Under the pieces are notes generated by a model. The model was not told the DNA's origin and searched no databases. It saw nothing but the letters and a program-made list of their open reading frames with translations. Positions 1-7,840 of a DNA stretch of 64,000 bases are shown here, in pieces (the stretch's first letter is position 1; every line of letters starts with the position of its first letter). Both the position numbers and the translations under genes were made by a program. The stretch is from NCBI GenBank assembly GCA_022072455.1, contig JAJVHY010000008.1, positions 46,889 to 110,888 on the forward strand, in the 5' to 3' direction. The stretch comes from Verrucomicrobiia bacterium. Its GTDB lineage: Bacteria; Verrucomicrobiota; Verrucomicrobiia; Palsa-1439.

Positions 1-84
1 GTCACCGGCTGCGCCTACAACGACTACGAGTCCGGCTCGGGCGAGCCATACCGCCAACCGGCCCATACCGGCCATCACCACTAG
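1..84 (+). CDS. C-terminal end of a small lipoprotein (partial)
   Basis: Frame 1 is open from the window edge to a TAG at 82-84. It encodes 27 residues that begin V-T-G-C and finish in a His-rich tail (HTGHHH). The V-T-G-C looks like the end of a lipobox, so the cysteine would be the lipidated first residue of a very short mature lipoprotein whose signal peptide lies outside the window. The next gene starts 7 bases after the stop, so the two may be co-transcribed. Function unknown; the reading rests only on the lipobox and the open frame. Confidence 0.5.
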   Translation, partial: VTGCAYNDYESGSGEPYRQPAHTGHHH

Positions 85-91
85 AAATCAA

Positions 92-1768
92 ATGCCCGAA
101 CACGAATGGACAACTCTGACCGAAGTCATCCGGCAGGAGACTGAAACCGGCCCGACTGACGAGACCAAACATCTTCGCGTTCGTTGCGGCATCTACTCGA
201 TGCGCAACCAGTCTGGCCGCTACACGATCCGCATCCGGTTGCCGGCAGGCGCTCTGTTGCCGGAGCAACTGGCAGTTGTGGCCGAGATCGTGGAACGCGA
301 CAGTCGGATGGGCGTCGCGCATCTCACCACCCGGCAGGGCATCGAAATCTCCGACGTGCCGGGCGAACGGGTCGCCGCCATCGCGCGACAACTGGAGGCC
401 GCCGGCCTGACCACGCGTCGCACCGGCGGCAACGTCGTGCGCGGCATCGTTTCCTGTCCGTGGGCGGGCGTGGCCAGCGACGAGGTCTTTGACGTGACGC
501 CGTACGCGTTGGCTGTCGACCAGCACCTCCGTGACCACCCGGCATTTCAGCGAATGCCACGCAAAATCAAGATCTCCTTCGAGAGTTGCCAGCATGACCA
601 CGTCCGCACGGCGGTGGCGGACATCGGCCTGCGCGCCACAGTGCGCGACGGCCAGCCGGGGTTTCGCATCACGGTTGGCGGCGGCTTGGGCGCTGTCCCA
701 AAGTTGGCGCAACCGCTCGAAGACTTTACGCCCGTCGCAGCAATGCTGCCGTCGCTGGATGCAATCCTGCGGGTGTTTGATGCGCACGGCAACCGGCAGA
801 GTCGCGCGCGCGCCCGACTCAAATGGCTGCTGACCGATTGGGGGATTGAACGCTTCCGCGACGCCGTGTTCGCCGAACGCGCCAGCGGTCAGGTCGCGCC
901 TGTGAGCGTACCGGACGTGCTTGAAACTCCGCCTGCCGACTGGCCGAGCATTGCCCGCAGCATCATTGTGAATGGATTTGCCGAATGGCGCGCCGGCAAT
1001 GTGCGTCCGCAGAAGCAGGCCGGCTACGTGGCGGTGCTGGTGCGTTGCCCGCTCGGTGAGCTCTCGCCCGCGCAACTGCGCCGGCTCGCAGCGGCGGCCC
1101 GCATGTTCAGCGGCGGCATCCGCACCACCATCGAACAGGATGTGTTGTTGCGCTGGGTGCCGGCGCCGGCGTTGCCGGACCTGTACGAGTTTCTTCGCCC
1201 GGAAGGTTTGGCGACCTGTTGCGCCGAGCAAATCATGGACATCACCCGTTGCGCCGGCGCGGAACGGTGTCTGTCCGCCATCACCAACTCCAAGGCCGCT
1301 GCCAAGGCCATCGCCACGGTCGGGGCTAACGGCCTGTCCCACGAACCGGCGGTGCGTTCGCTGCGCATCCGCGTCTCCGGCTGCCCAAACGCGTGCAGTC
1401 ATCATCATGCAGCGGACATTGGCCTGTTTGGCGTCTCGAAAAAGGCGCATGGCCGGCCCGCGCCGCACTACGCGCTGCTGCTTGGCGGCGCAACCACCGG
1501 CCACACGTTCGCCCAACGGATCGCTGACGTGCCGGCCTGCCGCGTCCCCGAGGCTGTCCAGCGCGTGTTGAAGCTGTACCTGGCCACGCGGACGAGTGAC
1601 GAACCTTTCCCGGCATTCGTGCAACGCATCGGCGCGCCAGCTTTGCGCACCGCGCTGGCCAGCCTGACGCCGGTGCCGCCGCCGAGTACAGGCCCGGAGT
1701 ATTTCCGCGATCTCGATGCCACAGCCGATTTCGCGGTCGAGGCGAAGGAGGGTGAATGCCACTTCTGA
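92..1768 (+). CDS. Siroheme nitrite/sulfite reductase (hemoprotein type)
   Basis: A 558-residue protein of the one-subunit nitrite/sulfite reductase family, which uses siroheme coupled to a [4Fe-4S] cluster for six-electron reduction of nitrite or sulfite in the cytoplasm. The N-terminal ferredoxin-like half-domain has the typical GVAHLTTRQGIEI segment. The cluster and siroheme ligands are visible as C-x5-C (CAGAERC, about residue 390) and C-x3-C (SGCPNACSHH, about residue 430). A second ferredoxin-like repeat (VLVRCPLGELSPAQL) lies near residue 310. The length suits the family. Sequence alone does not separate nitrite from sulfite as substrate. The downstream neighbour is an ECF sigma factor gene, and a cysteine synthase lies far downstream at 30.2 kb. 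Confidence 0.9.
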   Translation: MPEHEWTTLTEVIRQETETGPTDETKHLRVRCGIYSMRNQSGRYTIRIRLPAGALLPEQLAVVAEIVERDSRMGVAHLTTRQGIEISDVPGERVAAIARQLEAAGLTTRRTGGNVVRGIVSCPWAGVASDEVFDVTPYALAVDQHLRDHPAFQRMPRKIKISFESCQHDHVRTAVADIGLRATVRDGQPGFRITVGGGLGAVPKLAQPLEDFTPVAAMLPSLDAILRVFDAHGNRQSRARARLKWLLTDWGIERFRDAVFAERASGQVAPVSVPDVLETPPADWPSIARSIIVNGFAEWRAGNVRPQKQAGYVAVLVRCPLGELSPAQLRRLAAAARMFSGGIRTTIEQDVLLRWVPAPALPDLYEFLRPEGLATCCAEQIMDITRCAGAERCLSAITNSKAAAKAIATVGANGLSHEPAVRSLRIRVSGCPNACSHHHAADIGLFGVSKKAHGRPAPHYALLLGGATTGHTFAQRIADVPACRVPEAVQRVLKLYLATRTSDEPFPAFVQRIGAPALRTALASLTPVPPPSTGPEYFRDLDATADFAVEAKEGECHF

Positions 1769-1800
1769 CCAACTCGGGGGAGGAATAGGCGAGGTGTGCC

Positions 1801-2598
1801 GTGCGCTCCTGTCCACTGGCCAACCGTTGCGGGCAGGATGAGTGCGTCCGCCCGACGGCACGGGAAAACCCGCCGGAATTGGAGACGCGGCTCTACTGCC
1901 TGACCGGCGATTGCGACCATTGCCCGCTGCTGGCCGAAATCAACCTGCTCGCCGGTGGAACGTTCCCTGAAGCAGAGCGGGCACACAACGGGCATCTCCC
2001 CGCCGTTCCCCGGACCGCGAAACGAACAGCCGACGAATCTGACTTGGCTCTCATCGCCAGAGCGCAGGCCGGTGACGATGCCGCTTACGAGGAGTTGATG
2101 GCCCGCTACCAGCACGTCGTATGGCAGTGCGCATACCGCGTCCTCGGCGATGTCGAGGAGGCGCATGATACCACGCAGCAAGTCTTCGTCCGCGTGTACC
2201 GCAAGCTCGACGCGTTCGACGCCGCGAAAGCGCCGCCCGACGCGCAGAATCCTTTTGCCGGCTGGCTGCTCACCGTCGCCCACCACGCTGCGTATGATCG
2301 CCGCCGTTGGCTCAACCGTCGTCCCACTGAGCCGTTGTCGGCGCTGCTGACCTCTCCACCGGTGGCGGCGGACGACGTGGTCACGGAGGTGACCGCGCAC
2401 GAAATCGGCGAGCGCCTCGCCGAGGCATTGGCCGAGATACCGGTGCAGCAGAAAACGGCGCTGGAGTTGTGCGAAGTTCACGGCTTGTCCTACGCCGAGG
2501 CTGCCAGCGTCATGCACTGCACGACCAAATCCGTCGAGGCCCGGCTGTATCGTGGCAAACATCTCCTGCGGAAGCGGCTGCGCCTGCTATGGGACTGA
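1801..2598 (+). CDS. ECF-type RNA polymerase sigma factor with Cys-rich N-terminal extension
   Basis: Starts at GTG with GGGGAGGAA 15 bases upstream; no ATG is available before the sigma domain. About 80 extra residues precede the sigma core and hold six cysteines at positions 4, 10, 15, 33, 38 and 41, suggesting a bound metal or thiol switch. Sigma region 2 starts near DLALIARAQAGDDAAYEEL and includes the DTTQQVFVRVYRKLDAF segment. Region 4 contains GLSYAEAASVMHCTTKSVEA, a helix-turn-helix that recognises the -35 element. The region 4 end closely resembles that of the second sigma factor at 46711, so the two are paralogues. No anti-sigma gene is adjacent. Its place after the siroheme reductase hints at redox or sulfur/nitrogen sensing, which is inference. 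Confidence 0.85.
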   Translation: MRSCPLANRCGQDECVRPTARENPPELETRLYCLTGDCDHCPLLAEINLLAGGTFPEAERAHNGHLPAVPRTAKRTADESDLALIARAQAGDDAAYEELMARYQHVVWQCAYRVLGDVEEAHDTTQQVFVRVYRKLDAFDAAKAPPDAQNPFAGWLLTVAHHAAYDRRRWLNRRPTEPLSALLTSPPVAADDVVTEVTAHEIGERLAEALAEIPVQQKTALELCEVHGLSYAEAASVMHCTTKSVEARLYRGKHLLRKRLRLLWD

Positions 2599-2641
2599 CA
2601 CCGCTGGCGTGTCCCGCATTCTTCTGGTAGGAGAACCAGCG

Positions 2642-3985
2642 ATGAACCACGAAAAACCGTTACGCACGTTGCTGAAAAAAGTCTTACAGGCTGGCCCGCC
2701 TGACCAGACGCAAATCAGCGCGTTTTCGTCCATGATGGCCGGCGTTGTACCGGAAGATTTGTGGTCGGAGGAAATGAAGACCACGCAACGCGCCACGGTG
2801 ATGCTCTGGGGCGAGACGCAGCGCGCGTATGAAGATGCGCTCCGCCAGTTGCGCGCGGATAAGACCACGGAGTACCTCAGTGACAAGGAACTCAAGGACC
2901 GGCTGTGGCGCTTGGTGTGCGAAATAGCAATCAAGGAAGATGAGTTCACGCACGACCAGAAGCTCCAAGGCAAGATTTGCGAGTTCCAACAGGACATCTG
3001 CAAACCGCTGGAAAACTGCGAAGTCTTGATTCGCGTGGAACATCTGGATGCCGGCAGCGAGGTCATCAACTTGGGCGACTGCACTGTTTCAAAGTTCAGC
3101 CGCGACCAACTCGCGGCATGGGGACTGAATCCGGCGATTCCCGAGTTAGCCAAGCGTTTGGAAGAATTTGCCGGTGCGACACTGATCGCCGTCCCAGAGT
3201 CTGGGAATAATCCCGGCTTAATCCTCGACCGCGCCCGTGAGAAGGCTGCGCAACGGTTGCGCATCTTGCAGGCCACGCTGAGCCGTCATCGCCTGCTGCA
3301 GGACGAGAATCTGCTGTTCGCCATTTCCGAAGCGGCGGCTATCAGACGGTTGAACGATCCCGGCTCAGCAACCTGGGGGTGGAGGTCCAAGCGGCGATCC
3401 GTCGGACTCAAGTGGGACGCCACACTCACGACGGCATTATCCCAGATGCACAACGAACTCCGCGCGATGGGGAACGCCCCCAAGATTCGCGGCGTGATTG
3501 ACCGCGCAATGCACTGGATCGGTGAAGCCATTTACGAGGAGTTGCCGGACAAGAAGGTTCTGGCCCTTTGCTCCGCGTTGGAAGCACTTCTCACCTCCAT
3601 CTCCGACGGACGAAAAGGCGAGGCGATTGCCTACCGGATCATGCTGCTGAATTCCGTTCTCAATCAGGGATTTCTCGACCCGAGCCGGATTCTGTGGATT
3701 TACGAGTTGCGGTCGAAGGTCACGCACGGCAGCAGCCTCGATGAAGCGACCCTGTCCGACTATTACACGTTGCGCATGGCGGCGACGGACACACTGGTCA
3801 GCGTGCTGCGCCTTGTGGCTCAGAAAAACGTTACCAAACAATCGCAACTGATCGCCGTGCTAGAGGAGTCGGAGTTTACGACGCCGTGCCTCGACTGGTT
3901 ACAGGCGCGAGCGGACAAGGGTTCACAGAGCATCCTGAAGGCATTGGAGGAAGCTCTGGGGGCCCGGCAACTACGGACGGGATGA
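2642..3985 (+). CDS. Apea-like HEPN domain protein
   Basis: A 447-residue soluble protein; the ATG follows a TAGGAGAAC ribosome site. The first 250 residues have no feature I recognise. The C-terminal part from about residue 300 is helical and resembles the Apea-like HEPN family: LCSALEALLTSISDGRKGE, then YELRSKVTHGSS, giving the R-x4-H motif found in HEPN ribonucleases. HEPN proteins of this kind often act in defence or as RNA-cleaving effectors. Whether this one is active cannot be told from sequence. It stands 3 bases from the end of the convergent protease gene at 3989, so the two share a terminator region. The link with the neighbouring nuclease-protease pair is positional only. Confidence 0.65.
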   Translation: MNHEKPLRTLLKKVLQAGPPDQTQISAFSSMMAGVVPEDLWSEEMKTTQRATVMLWGETQRAYEDALRQLRADKTTEYLSDKELKDRLWRLVCEIAIKEDEFTHDQKLQGKICEFQQDICKPLENCEVLIRVEHLDAGSEVINLGDCTVSKFSRDQLAAWGLNPAIPELAKRLEEFAGATLIAVPESGNNPGLILDRAREKAAQRLRILQATLSRHRLLQDENLLFAISEAAAIRRLNDPGSATWGWRSKRRSVGLKWDATLTTALSQMHNELRAMGNAPKIRGVIDRAMHWIGEAIYEELPDKKVLALCSALEALLTSISDGRKGEAIAYRIMLLNSVLNQGFLDPSRILWIYELRSKVTHGSSLDEATLSDYYTLRMAATDTLVSVLRLVAQKNVTKQSQLIAVLEESEFTTPCLDWLQARADKGSQSILKALEEALGARQLRTG

Positions 3986-3988
3986 TCG

Positions 3989-4831
3989 TCAGCCGGCCAC
4001 ACGATCAACAGAGACGTTCACCCGCAACGTGTGGCACTTGGGAATCTCGTTGGCCAAACCCGGAAACCTTGCCCGGATGGCTTCGAGAAAAAGACTGATT
4101 CTCGTGGCGACGATGACATTCTCCTGTGCGTCGTACTCCATCGCAATCCCAACGAGCCAACCCGTCTGGAGTAAATCATCGCCCTGACTGTCCAATCGGC
4201 GCTTCCATACGCCGCCGCCGCTCATGCCGTGGGGCAATGGCGCGGTGAAGCGTTGACCGGTCTCGTTGAATGAGTTTTTCCGTTCAAATCGGAGCAACAG
4301 ATGTGATCGTGGGCCAACGTGCAGCGCGGCGTACCGGCTCGTCCCCGCCGGGCTGGCCAAATACGAAAATGGTCCGGGCCGAACCTTCTTGGTTGTGGGA
4401 TTGCGCTTCGAGCGTGTCTCCGGATAGCCGCGCAATTCGTAAATGCTGCTGGGGCGGACCGCCTCATTCGGTTGGAGATGGCAGACATTGAGAAACCGAT
4501 GGCCGTGGCTCAAATGCGCGGCGATGCGGGGTTTGAGTTCCATAAAGCCCACGTCGTTCCTGTCCTCGTCGCGCGAAGTCCCGTCCGACAGCCCGCTCTT
4601 GTGCGCGACACCTTCCAGTACCTGCAATGGGCCGCCGACTCCGTAGTACAGCGTGCTTCTCGCATTCGTGTCGAGCACATGGGCCGCGGTCAGGAGAAAA
4701 TGCGCGTCCGCAATTTGCAGCAAGACGGCTGAGCCGATCAGCAGTGGATTGCCCCGGTCATCCACTCCATAGAGCGGACAGACCGGTTGCGGCGGCAACT
4801 CCGTGGAAGTTGACAGAGCAGGCGCGTCCAT
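3989..4831 (-). CDS. Trypsin-like serine protease domain protein
   Basis: A 280-residue protein counted from the ATG at 4831, which lies 7 bases past the stop of the upstream gene. A longer start at 4861 would overlap that gene and is less likely. The chymotrypsin-fold triad can be read as His51 in LLTAAHVL, Asp93 in RNDVGFMEL and Ser204 in HGMSGGGVW. There is no signal peptide or membrane segment, so it should act in the cytoplasm. Cytoplasmic trypsin-like proteases are recurrent effectors in bacterial conflict systems. The same-strand gene just upstream encodes a PD-(D/E)XK nuclease-like protein, so the two probably form one operon. The target protein is unknown. Confidence 0.75.
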   Translation of the reverse strand: MDAPALSTSTELPPQPVCPLYGVDDRGNPLLIGSAVLLQIADAHFLLTAAHVLDTNARSTLYYGVGGPLQVLEGVAHKSGLSDGTSRDEDRNDVGFMELKPRIAAHLSHGHRFLNVCHLQPNEAVRPSSIYELRGYPETRSKRNPTTKKVRPGPFSYLASPAGTSRYAALHVGPRSHLLLRFERKNSFNETGQRFTAPLPHGMSGGGVWKRRLDSQGDDLLQTGWLVGIAMEYDAQENVIVATRISLFLEAIRARFPGLANEIPKCHTLRVNVSVDRVAG

Positions 4832-4838
4832 CGTTGCC

Positions 4839-6104
4839 CTACGCCGGTATGGTTCTGGCAATCTTGCGCAGGATGGCGCGGTCGTCGCCGAATTTGCAGA
4901 GGGCGTCGCAGTGTTGGTGGAGATCGCCGAACAGGATGAAGGCGACCGGGGTGTCTTTCAGCGCGGCTCGGATGATGGGGCGCGTCAGTTCGGCTTCGAC
5001 TTCTTTCTGCCGGGAATCAGGCGCGACTAGATACAGCCAGCAGGTGCAGGCCGGGATGGATTTGGCCAAGTCGCCCATTCGCAGGATGCCGGAATAGATG
5101 GAGGTGCTTTTCTCGATCTCGAACGCGGCGACAATTTCACCATTGCCCGGTTTGAGCCAGATCACGTCAATCAACCCCACGGTGTCCATTACCTCTGTCG
5201 GCCAGCCGAGCGTCGGCAGGTCTGACACGGTCAGCATCGCAAACGGCTGGCCATCACAAGAACGATGGCGGTCGTTGCGGGCGACGAACACATCGTACTT
5301 GAGCGCCCGGCCAATCTTGATGAGTAGGTATTGGATGCGAGTGTGCTCGGAGTCTTCCGCTTGCTCCGCCAGGACGGCGGAATGCCGGGCGCGGGCCGCT
5401 TTCTCGTGTTTCTGTTGCTCGGCTTTCAAGACGGCGTCGGCGTTCCCCCTGATGAGCAGCCGACCGGAGCCGATCTCGAACAGCAGCCCGGCAAAAGCGC
5501 CGAGGTCATTGGAAAGTTGGTTGCGCACGATCTCGTTGGTGCGCACGATGGTCTCGCGCATGGCGAGGTAGCTATCCCATGACCCCAGCTTCTTTTTATC
5601 GCCGAACAGCGCATTGAAGCCGTTCAGAATCGCGGTGTTGAACGGCGGGATGAACGTCGGGTGCAGGAAATAGACGATGCTGGCCACGGCCGGGCCGACG
5701 CCCTTGATTTGCGCGGCGGCCAGTTTACTCATCTCAATCAACACCTGCTCCTCGCGCGTGGCGGTCAGGCAGGCTTGGAGGAACGCGCCGAACTTCTGTT
5801 TGTTCGCCTCGTTCTCGTAGATGTCCGGGATGCGCAGTTTCGGTTTCCAGTAGAACGGATGGGCCGCGCCCTCGAAGACCTGTTTCTGCTCGGTGATCGC
5901 CTCCAACACGAACTCCAGCGGCGAGCCTTTGAAATCGTTGCCGAACGTGCCGGCAGCAATGGCATCCACTGTCTCGCGCACGCCACGGCGGATGGTGCGG
6001 AACGCCTTCATCCGTTCCTCGCCGCTGACAAACCACGTGTTATAGACCGACTCCAGATCGGCCTTGTAACGCTGGACAACTTCAAGCAGGGCGGCGTGTT
6101 CCAT
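4839..6104 (-). CDS. Helix-hairpin-helix plus PD-(D/E)XK nuclease-like protein
   Basis: A 421-residue protein from the ATG at 6104. The frame is open further upstream, but that part looks non-coding and overlaps a gene on the other strand. Residues about 125-165 contain IKGVGPAVASIVYFLHP, resembling the helix-hairpin-helix of DNA glycosylases. The C-terminal domain has a restriction-nuclease-like core: Asp313 in LIDVIWL, then Glu329, Glu331 and Lys332 in AAFEIEKSTSIYSG. I read this as D-x15-E-x-E-K of the PD-(D/E)XK fold. It is followed after 7 bases by the trypsin-like protease gene, which suggests a two-gene nuclease-protease cassette. Function is inferred from motifs only. Confidence 0.65.
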   Translation of the reverse strand: MEHAALLEVVQRYKADLESVYNTWFVSGEERMKAFRTIRRGVRETVDAIAAGTFGNDFKGSPLEFVLEAITEQKQVFEGAAHPFYWKPKLRIPDIYENEANKQKFGAFLQACLTATREEQVLIEMSKLAAAQIKGVGPAVASIVYFLHPTFIPPFNTAILNGFNALFGDKKKLGSWDSYLAMRETIVRTNEIVRNQLSNDLGAFAGLLFEIGSGRLLIRGNADAVLKAEQQKHEKAARARHSAVLAEQAEDSEHTRIQYLLIKIGRALKYDVFVARNDRHRSCDGQPFAMLTVSDLPTLGWPTEVMDTVGLIDVIWLKPGNGEIVAAFEIEKSTSIYSGILRMGDLAKSIPACTCWLYLVAPDSRQKEVEAELTRPIIRAALKDTPVAFILFGDLHQHCDALCKFGDDRAILRKIARTIPA

Positions 6105-6191
6105 GACGGCGGAGAGAGTATCACGACGCCTGTCACCCCGGCAAACACACGCGCAATTGACAACCTTCTCCGGCCCGCCTACAGTCCGCTC

Positions 6192-6449
6192 GTGATTCGC
6201 ATCGGACTCTTCGCGCTGTGGCTTCTGGCGTTCGCTGGGATAACCAGCGAATTGGCCTGCGTTGCCGGCGATCCGGGCGACGATTGCTGTCAGGTGACGC
6301 AATGTCCGATGTGCACGCAGGGCGTGATTTGTGATGTGCAAACGCCGGCCGTGGCGGTCGCCTCGACCGTCAGCGCGGTGATTCCTTCAAAAATTGCTCA
6401 ACCGGATTCTCCCGACTTGGGCCGCCTTAATCCTCCCCCAAGAGCCTGA
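6192..6449 (+). CDS. Small exported Cys-rich protein ahead of efflux operon
   Basis: An 85-residue frame from GTG (6192), with no good ribosome site. A hydrophobic leader (FALWLLAFAGITSELA) is followed by a short Cys cluster, DDCCQVTQCPMC with a later cysteine, and then a polar tail. It lies about 100 bases before the TolC-type gene. The frame at 31672, also just ahead of a TolC-type gene, has the same plan: leader ending in LAC, acidic stretch, Cys/His cluster, AVAVAS- or LAVAAS-like segment, Pro-rich tail. The shared plan and position support a real gene family linked to metal efflux, perhaps a periplasmic metal binder. The exact start is uncertain. Confidence 0.5.
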   Translation: MIRIGLFALWLLAFAGITSELACVAGDPGDDCCQVTQCPMCTQGVICDVQTPAVAVASTVSAVIPSKIAQPDSPDLGRLNPPPRA

Positions 6450-6555
6450 TCCCGCCTCGACGGGTGTGGTGTGCCCATCTCCCTGAGTCGTGCCCTGCGG
6501 TGGAACTGTCGTGTCCGCCGCCGGGTCTTGGTGAAACAGTAAATCAGTATCCAAC

Positions 6556-7824
6556 ATGAAAATTTTGAATCTCTATCTCCTTGGCGGCGTCCTGCTGTAC
6601 CTGTCGCCGTCAGTCGCGCGGGCGGACGCTCTCACGGCAGAACAAGCCGTCCAGACAGCGTTGGCGCAGAATCCCGAACTGTTGGCAGCTCGACAGCAAA
6701 TCGAGGCCGCCACAGGCCGGGCCGTGCAGGCGCGATTGTGGCCCAATCCGGAACTGGAGCTTTCTTCCGAAGAATTTCCGCCGCGCGGCGGCGGGTTCTC
6801 GTCGGCTCAGAACCTGGTGGGCGTGGCGCAGACCGTGCCGTTCCCCGGCAAGAAACCACTCGATGCGCGGATTGGCCGCCAAGCGGTGACCGTCGCGGAG
6901 TGGGAGTATCTGGGACGCGAGATTGAACTGGTCCGCGAGGTGAAGACGGCTTTCACGACGGCGCTGGCAGCCGAAAAGAAAGTCACCGTCTCCGCGCAAC
7001 TGCTGGAACTGGCGCGGTCGCTGGCCGATGCCGCCGCGAAGCGCGTCGCAGCCGGCGCAGCGACGGATCAGGAACGGTTGCGCGCGGAAATCGAACTCGA
7101 CCGGGCGACAGTCGAGTTGACAGCGGCGCGACGGGAGTTGGTCGAGGCGCAAACGACGCTGGCCACCTTGATGGGCCGGGCGCGTGAGCCGGTTGGGCCG
7201 TTGCATGGCGAATTGCGCGAAACGGCCGACTTGCCGGCACTGGAACAAGCGCGCGAGCAGATGCTCGCCCGGCATCCGAACATCCGTGCGGCGGCAGCCG
7301 GCAAGGAACGGGCCGAACTGGAATTGCGCCGCGCCAAAATCGAGCCGCTGCCGGACGTGACCGTCGGCGTGGCCGGTGGGCGCGACTTTGGCGAGAAGGA
7401 AACGATTATGGAGTTTCGGGTCTCGCTGCCCCTACCGATATTTGACCGCGCCCAAGGCCGCAAACGCGAGGCCCGCGCCGAAGCGGAGATTGCCCGCTTC
7501 GACCTGACCGCCACCGAGCAACGGCTGATCCGCGAACTGAGCGTCGTGGACGCCCGGCTCCGGGCGGTTGCCGAGCAAGTCGAGGCGTACCGGAAACGCA
7601 TCCTGCCGAAAGCCGAGGAGGCATTGCAGTTGGTGCGCGGTGGCTTCGAGGCCGGCAAGTTCGGTTTTCTCGATCTGGTGGACACGCAGCGCACCCTCGC
7701 TGAAAGCCGGCTCGCCTATTACGAGAAGTTGTCCGAACTCAACGCTGCCCAAGCCGAATTGGAGGCGCTCGTGCTCAAAGACCAGCACGCGCCGCCAGCC
7801 GGGCAGCCGCAACCCAAACCCTAA
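6556..7824 (+). CDS. TolC-family outer membrane efflux channel (CzcC/CusC type)
   Basis: A 422-residue precursor with a signal peptide ending near ARADA. The body shows the two tandem outer membrane efflux protein repeats typical of TolC relatives: the first begins at LTAEQAVQTALAQNPELLAA and contains NPELELSSEEF, and the second contains HPNIRAAAAGKERAELELR and SLPLPIFDRAQG. Long heptad-like Ala/Glu/Arg stretches fit the helical barrel. The C-terminus is Pro/Gln-rich. It should span the outer membrane and dock with the adaptor at 7841 and the pump at 9518; spacing between the three genes is 16 and 3 bases, so they form one operon. Confidence 0.92.
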   Translation: MKILNLYLLGGVLLYLSPSVARADALTAEQAVQTALAQNPELLAARQQIEAATGRAVQARLWPNPELELSSEEFPPRGGGFSSAQNLVGVAQTVPFPGKKPLDARIGRQAVTVAEWEYLGREIELVREVKTAFTTALAAEKKVTVSAQLLELARSLADAAAKRVAAGAATDQERLRAEIELDRATVELTAARRELVEAQTTLATLMGRAREPVGPLHGELRETADLPALEQAREQMLARHPNIRAAAAGKERAELELRRAKIEPLPDVTVGVAGGRDFGEKETIMEFRVSLPLPIFDRAQGRKREARAEAEIARFDLTATEQRLIRELSVVDARLRAVAEQVEAYRKRILPKAEEALQLVRGGFEAGKFGFLDLVDTQRTLAESRLAYYEKLSELNAAQAELEALVLKDQHAPPAGQPQPKP

Positions 7825-7840
7825 ACAAAGGAGTAAGACC

